Shown here piece after piece: positions 57,991 to 64,000 of a stretch of 64,000 bases of DNA (positions within the stretch are counted from its first letter, which is position 1; every line of letters begins with the position of its first letter). Below the pieces are notes generated by a model. The model was not told the origin of the DNA. It saw only the letters and a list, made by a program, of their open reading frames with translations, and did no database searches. Both the position numbers and the translations under genes were made by a program. The stretch spans positions 248,001 through 312,000 of the forward strand of contig NZ_FQYN01000005.1 of assembly GCF_900141805.1 (NCBI RefSeq), read 5' to 3'. The stretch comes from Hymenobacter daecheongensis DSM 21074 (GTDB lineage: Bacteria > Bacteroidota > Bacteroidia > Cytophagales > Hymenobacteraceae).

Positions 57991-58140
57991 CTAAAAAGCT
58001 AGTTCCCCTCCTTTTTTCAAGGAGGGGTTAGGGGTGGTTCAATCGTTGAACGACTTGTTAGCTCTAGTTTCCTAGTTCTAGCAACCACCCCGCCCTTCGG
58101 GCACCCCTCCTTGAAAAAAGGAGGGGAATTAGTTTGCTAG
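57991..58140. repeat. Family F-like facing pair
   Basis: CTAAAAAGCTAGTTCCCCTC.. (57991-58040) faces TTGAAAAAAGGAGGGGAATT.. (58081-58140) and shares GGTGGTT/AACCACC inside. It lies upstream of the class III aminotransferase, whose TACCTTTG-type -7 box (57941-57948) falls before the element, so the element would be in the leader. Confidence 0.8.
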
Positions 58141-58171
58141 CTCCCAGCTTCTATCACCCAGTTCTTCCACA

Positions 58172-59380
58172 ATGCTTACCCCCCGCCAGCTTTTCCTGCG
58201 CCACCAGGCTCAGACCTCCGACACCCCGCTGCTGCTCGAAATTGAGCGGGCCGAAGGCGTGTACATGTATGCCCCCGACGGCCGCCGCTACCTCGATTTG
58301 ATTTCCGGCATCGGGGTGAGCAACGTGGGGCACCGCCACCCGCGGGTGGTACAGGCCATTAAGGACCAAGTGGATAAATACCTGCACCTGATGGTGTACG
58401 GCGAGCTGGTGCAGGCCCCGCCGGCTGCGCTGGCCCAGGCCCTGCACGAAACGTTGCCCGCGCACCTCGATAACGTGTATTTCACCAATTCCGGCACTGA
58501 GGCCATCGAAGGGGCGCTGAAGCTGGCCAAGCGTCACACCGGCCGCACCGAGCTGATTTCCTGCCACAATGCCTACCACGGCTCCACCCACGGCGCGCTG
58601 TCCATCACCGGCTCCGAGGACTTCCGGCAGAGCTTCCGCCCGCTGCTGCCCGATGTGCGCCACATTCACTTCAACGACTTAGCCGATCTGGCATTAATCA
58701 CCACGCGCACCGCCGCCGTCATCATCGAAACGGTGCAGGGCGAGGCTGGCGTGCGGGTAGCCGCGCCGGGCTATCTACCCGCGTTGCGCCAGCGCTGCAC
58801 CGAAACGGGCACCCTGCTAATTCTGGACGAGATTCAGTGCGGATTCGGGCGTACGGGCTCGTTCTGGGCCTTCGAACAGTTCGGCCTCACCCCCGATATT
58901 CTGGTGTGCGCCAAGGGAATGGGCGGCGGCATGCCCATTGGCGCGTTCATTTCCTCGCAGCACATCATGGCGGGTTTCAAGAGCCAGCCGGTGCTGGGCC
59001 ACTGCACCACATTTGGCGGCCATCCGGTGTCGTGCGCGGCTTCGCTGGCCACGCTGCGCGTGATTCAGGACGAAAACCTACTGGCGGAGGTGCACGAAAA
59101 AGCCGCCCGGTTTCGGCGGCTCCTGCGGCATCCGGCTATCCGCGCCGTGCGCGGCCATGGCCTGCTGATGGCGGTAGAATTCGATTCCTACGCGGTGCTA
59201 AAGCCCATCATCGACCGGGCGCTGGAGCACGAGGGCATTCTGACGGACTGGTTCCTCTTCTGCGACAACTCCCTGCGCCTGGCCCCACCCCTCACCATCT
59301 CCAACGCCGAAATCGACGAAGCCTGCGCGGCGCTATTGCGGGCTGTTGAGTTTGTGACGAGTGAGCAAGTGACGCGTTGA
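58172..59380 (+). CDS. Class III PLP aminotransferase
   Basis: A 402-residue class III aminotransferase. Visible are DLISGIGVSNVGHRHPRVVQA, the cofactor-binding NSGTEAIEGALKLAKRHTGR, LILDEIQCGFGRTG, and the PLP lysine in LVCAKGMGGGMPIGAF, followed by TTFGGHPVSCAA. Members handle ornithine, acetylornithine, 4-aminobutyrate and others. No neighbour fixes the substrate. Confidence 0.92.
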   Translation: MLTPRQLFLRHQAQTSDTPLLLEIERAEGVYMYAPDGRRYLDLISGIGVSNVGHRHPRVVQAIKDQVDKYLHLMVYGELVQAPPAALAQALHETLPAHLDNVYFTNSGTEAIEGALKLAKRHTGRTELISCHNAYHGSTHGALSITGSEDFRQSFRPLLPDVRHIHFNDLADLALITTRTAAVIIETVQGEAGVRVAAPGYLPALRQRCTETGTLLILDEIQCGFGRTGSFWAFEQFGLTPDILVCAKGMGGGMPIGAFISSQHIMAGFKSQPVLGHCTTFGGHPVSCAASLATLRVIQDENLLAEVHEKAARFRRLLRHPAIRAVRGHGLLMAVEFDSYAVLKPIIDRALEHEGILTDWFLFCDNSLRLAPPLTISNAEIDEACAALLRAVEFVTSEQVTR

Positions 59381-59388
59381 ATAGAAAA

Positions 59389-59492
59389 GAACGGCAGGCT
59401 GAGCGAAGTCGAAGCATATCTACCGCTTCGTTGCAATACTATTGATTAACGTTGCAGTAGAGATGCTTCGACAAGCTCAGCATGACCCGTTC
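59389..59492. repeat. Family B inverted pair
   Basis: AGAACGGCAGGCTGAGCGAA.. (59389-59424) faces AGAGATGCTTCGACAAGCTC.. (59456-59492) with several mismatches, and CGTTGCAAT/ATTGCAACG-like sequences lie inside. It sits between the convergent aminotransferase and TerB genes. Confidence 0.8.
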
Positions 59493-59516
59493 TTGTAAAC
59501 CTGAAAATGGGTTACC

Positions 59517-59972
59517 CTACAGCCCCGGGCCGTGGCCGTCTTTCTGGAAGTTCAGAAATGCCTGGCTCTCTTCTTTGATCTGCTCGCGGGGCAGGCCGTC
59601 TTTCACGCCCATTGAAATCTTGCGCACCAGCACGCCCACAATGGCTTTGCGGAAGCCCAGCTTTTCGGCCATATCAATGCAGAAGTCCATTTCCAGGTCG
59701 TCTACCACGCCGTCGGCCAGCATCATGTCCACGAGGTCAAAAATCTGGTCGAAGCGCTCCGAGTCATTGTCGGGAATGACCAGGTTGACGCTGGCGGAGT
59801 TGGCTATTACGCTCTTTATCTCGTCGGAGCGCATCCCGTTTTTCTTCCCTACCGTCATAATGAAAGTCATTTCCCGCTCGTCAATGTGCCCGTCGGCTTT
59901 GGCCAGGGCCGCCAGATTGGTGAGGTGACTTTTCACTTTCTTGGTTTGCTCGTTTTCAAAAAAGCCAAACAT
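59517..59972 (-). CDS. TerB-like protein
   Basis: A 151-residue TerB-fold protein: NLAALAKADGHIDEREMTFI and the second half, MMLADGVVDDLEMDFCIDMA, each carry the acidic D-G-x-[IV]-D/E metal-binding loops typical of TerB. Stand-alone TerB proteins are linked to membrane stress, not necessarily tellurite. No other ter genes are nearby. Confidence 0.85.
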   Translation of the reverse strand: MFGFFENEQTKKVKSHLTNLAALAKADGHIDEREMTFIMTVGKKNGMRSDEIKSVIANSASVNLVIPDNDSERFDQIFDLVDMMLADGVVDDLEMDFCIDMAEKLGFRKAIVGVLVRKISMGVKDGLPREQIKEESQAFLNFQKDGHGPGL

Positions 59973-60147
59973 AGGGCGTGATGCTTAAGAGGGGGTGGGA
60001 AATAGGCGGGGAAGCGGGCAGCAACGCTGCGAAATGGGTTGGCAGGGGCTGTTAAGATAGCAGCTACCGCGGTATCATCCAATACGACGTTTTAAAAAAA
60101 ACAGCCAGCCAGCCCCGGCCACGCCGCCGCTAATGCACCTTGCGGGC

Positions 60148-60177
60148 TTTGATTTTGCCCAGGATTCCGCACCTTTG
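60148..60177 (+). promoter_or_regulatory. Candidate promoter of pfkA
   Basis: TTTG (60148-60151), 18 nt, then CACCTTTG (60170-60177), close to the Bacteroidota -33 TTTG/-7 TAnnTTTG arrangement, 38 nt upstream of the ATG. The rest of the gap 59973-60215 shows nothing else. Confidence 0.45.
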
Positions 60178-60215
60178 CCTGCTTCATTCGGAACTGATTC
60201 TGACTACCTGAAAAT

Positions 60216-61190
60216 ATGATGAAACGCATTGCAGTTTTCACCAGCGGCGGCGATTCGCCGGGCATGAACGCCTGCATCCGGGCGGTGGTGCGCACGGCTG
60301 TATACCACGGCATTGAGGTGTATGGCATCATGCGGGGCTACAGCGGCATGATTAACGGCGAGTTTGTGAAGCTCGACTCGGCCTCCGTATCCAATACGGT
60401 GCAGAAGGGCGGCACCATTCTCAAATCGGCCCGCAGCCAGAAATTCCTGACTAAAGAAGGCCGGCAGCAGGCGTTCGACCAATTGGTAAACAACGGCATC
60501 GACGGGCTGGTGGCCATTGGCGGCAACGGCACGTTCACCGGGGCAATGCTCTTCGAGCAGGAATTCGGCATTCCGACGGTGGGCGCGCCCGGCACCATCG
60601 ACAACGACCTCTACGGCACCGACTACACCATTGGCTACGACACGGCCGTGAACACGGCTCTGGAGGCCATCGACAAGATCCGCGACACGGCCGACTCGCA
60701 CGACCGCTGCTTTTTCATTGAAGTGATGGGCCGCGACTCGGGCTACATTGCCATTCCGTGCGCCATTGGCGGCGGGGCCGAAATTGTGATGATTCCGGAA
60801 ACGCAGATGAGTACCGATGCCGTGATTGACACGCTGCGGGCGGGCTGGAAGCGCTCCAAAACGTCGTTTATCGTCATTGTGGCCGAGGGTGAAGAGGAAG
60901 GCAGCGCCACCATTGTAGCCTCCAAAGTGAAGGAAGCCATTCCCGAGCTGGATACCCGCGTCACCATCATCGGGCACGTGCAGCGCGGCGGCTCCCCCAC
61001 CGCCGCTGACCGCCTGCTGGGCTCCCAGATCGGTATTGCGGCCGTAGAGGGCCTCATGAACGGCATGCGCAACGTGATGGCCGGCATCGTGGACCGCAAG
61101 CTGGTTTACACGCCGTTTACGGACACGATTCACAAGAAAAAGCTTATCAATCAGAGCTTTATGCGTATGGTGGAGATTCTAAGCGTGTAA
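60216..61190 (+). CDS. pfkA: ATP-dependent 6-phosphofructokinase
   Basis: A 324-residue PfkA. ATP-binding FTSGGDSPGMNACIRAVVRT is at the start, followed by AIGGNGTFTGA, the catalytic GTIDNDLYGTDYTIGYDTAV (Asp in TIDND), VEVMGR-like FIEVMGRDSGYIA, and HVQRGGSPTAADR. The central loop reads GGNGTF rather than GGDGS, with Asn in place of the conserved Asp. Role: fructose-6-phosphate to fructose-1,6-bisphosphate in glycolysis. Confidence 0.95.
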   Translation: MMKRIAVFTSGGDSPGMNACIRAVVRTAVYHGIEVYGIMRGYSGMINGEFVKLDSASVSNTVQKGGTILKSARSQKFLTKEGRQQAFDQLVNNGIDGLVAIGGNGTFTGAMLFEQEFGIPTVGAPGTIDNDLYGTDYTIGYDTAVNTALEAIDKIRDTADSHDRCFFIEVMGRDSGYIAIPCAIGGGAEIVMIPETQMSTDAVIDTLRAGWKRSKTSFIVIVAEGEEEGSATIVASKVKEAIPELDTRVTIIGHVQRGGSPTAADRLLGSQIGIAAVEGLMNGMRNVMAGIVDRKLVYTPFTDTIHKKKLINQSFMRMVEILSV

Positions 61191-61192
61191 CC

Positions 61193-61358
61193 CTGTCATT
61201 GCGAGGAGGCACGACGAAGCAATCCGTCCTGTACAATGAACCGAGCTTTGTGAAAGCAGAAAGCCCTGACGTATGCGTGCGTCAGGGCTTTGTGGTGAAA
61301 AAGAGCTTTCAACATTTCAGAGGACGGATTGCTTCGTCGTACCTCCTCGCAATGACAG
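61193..61358. repeat. Family C composite inverted repeat
   Basis: CTGTCATTGCGAGGAGGCAC.. (61194-61230) faces its near-exact complement (61321-61358). Between them is an inner hairpin, AAGCCCTGAC ... GTCAGGGCTT (61261-61290). It lies between the convergent pfkA and miaA genes. Confidence 0.9.
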
Positions 61359-62255
61359 TCAGCCTAACTTCACCTCTTCATACGCCGCGTCGCGGCGGAG
61401 CCAGCTTAGCTGGCGCTTGGCGTAGTGGCGCGTGTTGCGCTTGAGCAGGCGCACGGCTTCGGGCCAGTCGTGGAGGCCGTCGAGGTAGTCGAAGATTTCC
61501 TGGTAGCCCACAGTTTGCAGCGCATTGTGGTGGCGGTAGGGCAGCAGAGCTTGCACCTCGGCCAGCAGGCCGGCTTCCAGCATGTGCTCCACGCGCTGGT
61601 CGATGCGCTGATACAACACCTCCCGCTCCCGTGTGAGGGCCACTTTGCGGATGGCAAACGGGCGCGAAACGGCGGTCTTATCGGTGTGGAAGCTGGAAAA
61701 CGGCTGGCCGGTGCCCCTGGTCACTTCCAGCGCCCGTAGCACCCGCTGGTGGTTCTGCCGGTCGATGCGGCCGTGGGTTACCGGGTCGAGGCGCGCCAGC
61801 TCGGCCACCAGCGGCCCCAGCCCGTGCGCCGCCAGCTCCTGCTGCAGCTGGGCCCGAATTTCGTGGTTGGCAGTCGGCATATCATCCAGCCCTTCCGTGA
61901 CGGCCTGCAGGTAGAGGCCCGAGCCGCCGGTGAGAATGACGAGCGGGTGTTTTTCAATTAGCTTGCTAAGCAAAGCCAGACAATCTACCTCGAAGCGGCC
62001 GGCGTTGTATGCTTCCGTAATGCTGTGCGAATCAATGAAATGGTGGGGCACGCCCTGCATTTCGGCGGCCGTGGGCTTGGCCGTACCGATGCTCAGCTCC
62101 CGGAAAAACTGCCGCGAGTCGGCCGACACGATTTCGGTGCCGTAATGCTGGGCCAATTGCACGCACAGGGCGGTTTTGCCCACGGCGGTGGGGCCGGCTA
62201 CCACCAGCAGCGTGGGGCCTTCGAGTGGCAGGTCAAATAACTGATTCTGATTCAT
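61359..62255 (-). CDS. miaA: tRNA dimethylallyltransferase
   Basis: A 298-residue MiaA. P-loop VVAGPTAVGKTALC is near the N-terminus, then SADSRQFFRELSIGTAKPTA, the VILTGGSGLYLQAV motif and RVLRALEVTRGTGQPFS. It adds dimethylallyl to A37 of tRNAs reading UNN codons. It overlaps the upstream glycosyltransferase gene by 4 nt (ATGA). Its 3' end reaches the family C repeat. Confidence 0.95.
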   Translation of the reverse strand: MNQNQLFDLPLEGPTLLVVAGPTAVGKTALCVQLAQHYGTEIVSADSRQFFRELSIGTAKPTAAEMQGVPHHFIDSHSITEAYNAGRFEVDCLALLSKLIEKHPLVILTGGSGLYLQAVTEGLDDMPTANHEIRAQLQQELAAHGLGPLVAELARLDPVTHGRIDRQNHQRVLRALEVTRGTGQPFSSFHTDKTAVSRPFAIRKVALTREREVLYQRIDQRVEHMLEAGLLAEVQALLPYRHHNALQTVGYQEIFDYLDGLHDWPEAVRLLKRNTRHYAKRQLSWLRRDAAYEEVKLG

Positions 62256-63379
62256 GCGGGAATGGAATGCGGGGCGAGTAGCTCGCCGTAGAGGGCCAGC
62301 AGCTGCTTTTCCTCATGCTGCCAGCTCAGCTCCCGGCGGGCGCGGCGGCAGTTCTGAGCCAGCTGATGGTAGCGGGCGGGCTCATCGCGGAGCAGGCGGT
62401 TGAGGGCGGCGGCCAGGGCTTCGGGCGTAAGGGCCACTACTTCGGCCACATCGTACTGGTCGTTAAGGACGCGGTACTCGGGAAAATCGACGATAAGCTG
62501 CGGAATGCCGGCATGCAGGTAGTCGAAGAACTTGTTGGCCAGCGAGTAATAATAGCTCAGCCCCTGGTTTTCGAGCAGCATGATGCCCACGGCCGCGTGG
62601 CGCGTCACCTCGCGCAGCGCCGCGGGCAGCACGAAACCCCGAAACTCGACCTGGCCCGTAGCCAGCAGCCCCAGCGCTACGGCCCGCTCTCGCAGCGCCG
62701 CCGACAGGTCGCCTTCGCCGCAAATCACCAGCCGGCCGGCCACCTGGGGCATGGCTTCCAGCAGCGCCTCCAGCCCCCGGCCCGCGTTCAGCGCCCCCTG
62801 GTACAGAATATAGCCGCCGGGCGGCGCGGCGGCCGGGGCGGGCGGCAGCTCCTGCTCTTCCAGCCGGCTGATGTTGCGAATAACTGAAAAAGGCCGGCCG
62901 TAGCGCTGCTCAAACACCCGCGCCAGCGCCGGCCCCACGGTGTAGGCCCGCGCCGCCCGCGGCACAATGAGCCGCTCGATGGCCAGCCACACGCGCCGGA
63001 TGCCGGGCCGCGCCACCACCTCGGGCACCTCCGTAAACAGCTCGTGGGCATCATACACAAAGGGCTGGCCGGCCAAGCACGCCCGCAGCCACACGGGCAG
63101 CGCCGTATCCAGGTCGATGGCGCACCAGAGGCTGGCTTTTTGGGTAAGCAGATAGAAAAACAGCCGCAGGCTAAACTCCAGATAGAACAGCTTGCCCTTC
63201 GTGAAATAGCAGCGCAGCCGGTGCTGACGGTAGCTTTGGGGCGTGAGCGGCCGCGACGTGGGCCACTCGCGGCCCACCAGCAGCACCGGGTAGCCGTGGG
63301 CCGCCAAACTGCCGCAGATGCGCTGCATCCGCTGGTCGTAGTTCAGATCGGTGGTCACGGTGAAGAGCAGTGGGTACAT
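62252..63379 (-). CDS. Group 1/GT4-like glycosyltransferase
   Basis: A 375-residue GT-B fold enzyme. The N-terminal half contains VYDAHELFTEVPEVV; the C-terminal nucleotide-sugar domain has LYQGALNAGRGLEALLEAMP, LVICGEGDL and the YYYSLANKFFDYLHAGIPQL region (the E/K motif equivalent). It probably acts on a surface polysaccharide or glycolipid. It is coupled to miaA by a 4-nt overlap. Confidence 0.85.
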   Translation of the reverse strand: MYPLLFTVTTDLNYDQRMQRICGSLAAHGYPVLLVGREWPTSRPLTPQSYRQHRLRCYFTKGKLFYLEFSLRLFFYLLTQKASLWCAIDLDTALPVWLRACLAGQPFVYDAHELFTEVPEVVARPGIRRVWLAIERLIVPRAARAYTVGPALARVFEQRYGRPFSVIRNISRLEEQELPPAPAAAPPGGYILYQGALNAGRGLEALLEAMPQVAGRLVICGEGDLSAALRERAVALGLLATGQVEFRGFVLPAALREVTRHAAVGIMLLENQGLSYYYSLANKFFDYLHAGIPQLIVDFPEYRVLNDQYDVAEVVALTPEALAAALNRLLRDEPARYHQLAQNCRRARRELSWQHEEKQLLALYGELLAPHSIPA

Positions 63380-63532
63380 ATAAAGCAGTGGAAGCTACCG
63401 CACTTGCGCCGGACGGCGGGAAAAAGCCGGATTGTCTGGGATATTTTTGACAAATTTAAGGAGTTAAAACGCGTGTGCTGTCTGAGGGCCTTCCCAGCGG
63501 GCCATTGCACCCGGCTCATATCCCCTTATCTG

Positions 63533-64000
63533 ATGCCTGTTCGCCCTGTTCCTCCGGCTGCCGCTGCTACGGAAGTCGCTCCGACCTCCTCCGCAGATTT
63601 TTACCGCGCCCTGTTCGATGAGGCCTACGATGCCATCCTGCTCTACGACGAGCACGGCACGCTGCTGGACTGCAACCAGACGGCCGTACGGTTGCTGCAC
63701 ACCACCCGCGCCCAGCTGCTGCACGATGGCCTGATGGCCTACAACGTGCCCCCGGCCGACGAAAACCAGGATCATCTGCTGTCGGAGCAGATGCTGCGCG
63801 AGGCGCTGCTGCACACGGCCCGCACGGGCGAGCAGTTTTCGAAGGTGTGGTATGGGCAGCACGCCGATAAGCAGCGCTTTGATGGCTGGGTGACGCTGCA
63901 CCGCCTGATGCTGCCCGAGGGCCTGGTGCGCGTGCAGCTCACCATCCGCGACGTGACGCAGGGCTACCGCCGCCACGCCGCCACCGCCCTCGACCGCAGC
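63533..64000 (+). CDS. PAS-domain sensor protein, N-terminal part (cut by window end)
   Basis: From the ATG at 63533 the frame is open to the window edge (156 codons, no stop). After a 20-residue Ala/Pro leader comes a PAS fold: FYRALFDEAYDAILLYDEHG, then LDCNQTAVRLLHTTRAQLL, and later FDGWVTLHRLMLPEGLVRVQ with LTIRDVTQ. Such N-termini usually belong to histidine kinases or GGDEF proteins; the output domain is outside the window. Confidence 0.85.
   Translation, partial: MPVRPVPPAAAATEVAPTSSADFYRALFDEAYDAILLYDEHGTLLDCNQTAVRLLHTTRAQLLHDGLMAYNVPPADENQDHLLSEQMLREALLHTARTGEQFSKVWYGQHADKQRFDGWVTLHRLMLPEGLVRVQLTIRDVTQGYRRHAATALDRS

Noticed and set aside
1..64000. tRNA or rRNA genes and IS elements
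   Set aside because: No cloverleaf with an invariant TTCGA arm, no rRNA-like sequence and no transposase gene was recognised; a covariance-model scan would be the decisive check.

Overview
The window looks like chromosomal DNA of a high-GC member of the Bacteroidota, most like Hymenobacter or a close Cytophagales relative. The reasons are a SusC/SusD pair, several TonB-dependent receptors, TAnnTTTG-type promoter boxes just upstream of genes, a NarL-type two-component pair behind a 7-TM protein, a separate Mpl ligase, a two-gene transketolase and many short intergenic palindromes. No rRNA, tRNA, transposase, prophage or CRISPR array was seen. Species was not determined.

Layout. 1-4.1 kb: an ankyrin-repeat protein, two small unknown proteins and a GH63-like glycosidase. 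4.4-8.5 kb: a ModE-type regulator, a ModE-box-like palindrome and a TonB-dependent receptor, then an extradiol dioxygenase. 8.6-20.7 kb: a sugar-utilisation locus on the minus strand (SusC, SusD, periplasmic GH65, MFS sugar symporter, cytoplasmic GH100-like enzyme, PfkB-type fructokinase), with a divergent LacI regulator across a 28-bp operator-like dyad. The gene set points to sucrose or a sucrose-containing oligosaccharide. 20.7-23.4 kb: an MFS gene broken by one TGA, a tandem HTH gene split by one TAA, and a DUF433/DUF5615 toxin-antitoxin pair. 23.5-27.5 kb: a three-subunit molybdenum hydroxylase like PaoABC. 28-32 kb: a siderophore-type receptor with a PepSY membrane protein. 32-42.4 kb: mostly housekeeping (aminotransferase, DnaB, Mpl, hydrolase, M48 and M23 peptidases, FAH-family enzyme).

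42.4-49.3 kb is the least explained region. Seven minus-strand genes run in the same direction: a 471-aa unknown protein, a GH108 lysozyme-like protein, a 452-aa membrane protein, a 254-aa unknown protein, a 7-TM protein, a histidine kinase and a LuxR-type regulator. They may form one envelope or lytic system. 49.6-54.9 kb: lipocalin, thiol peroxidase, and transketolase N and C halves separated by a VWA protein and a GIY-YIG nuclease gene flanked by inverted repeats. 55-56 kb: an AT-rich pair of unknown membrane proteins. 56.2-64 kb: an ECF sigma operon, class III aminotransferase, TerB-like protein, PfkA, a glycosyltransferase-MiaA pair and the start of a PAS-domain sensor cut by the window edge.

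A second theme is the repeats. At least six unrelated families of short GC-rich sequences occur between genes, nearly always as facing inverted pairs, several with a second hairpin nested inside. The GIY-YIG gene lies between copies of one family, which suggests a nuclease-linked REP-like element.
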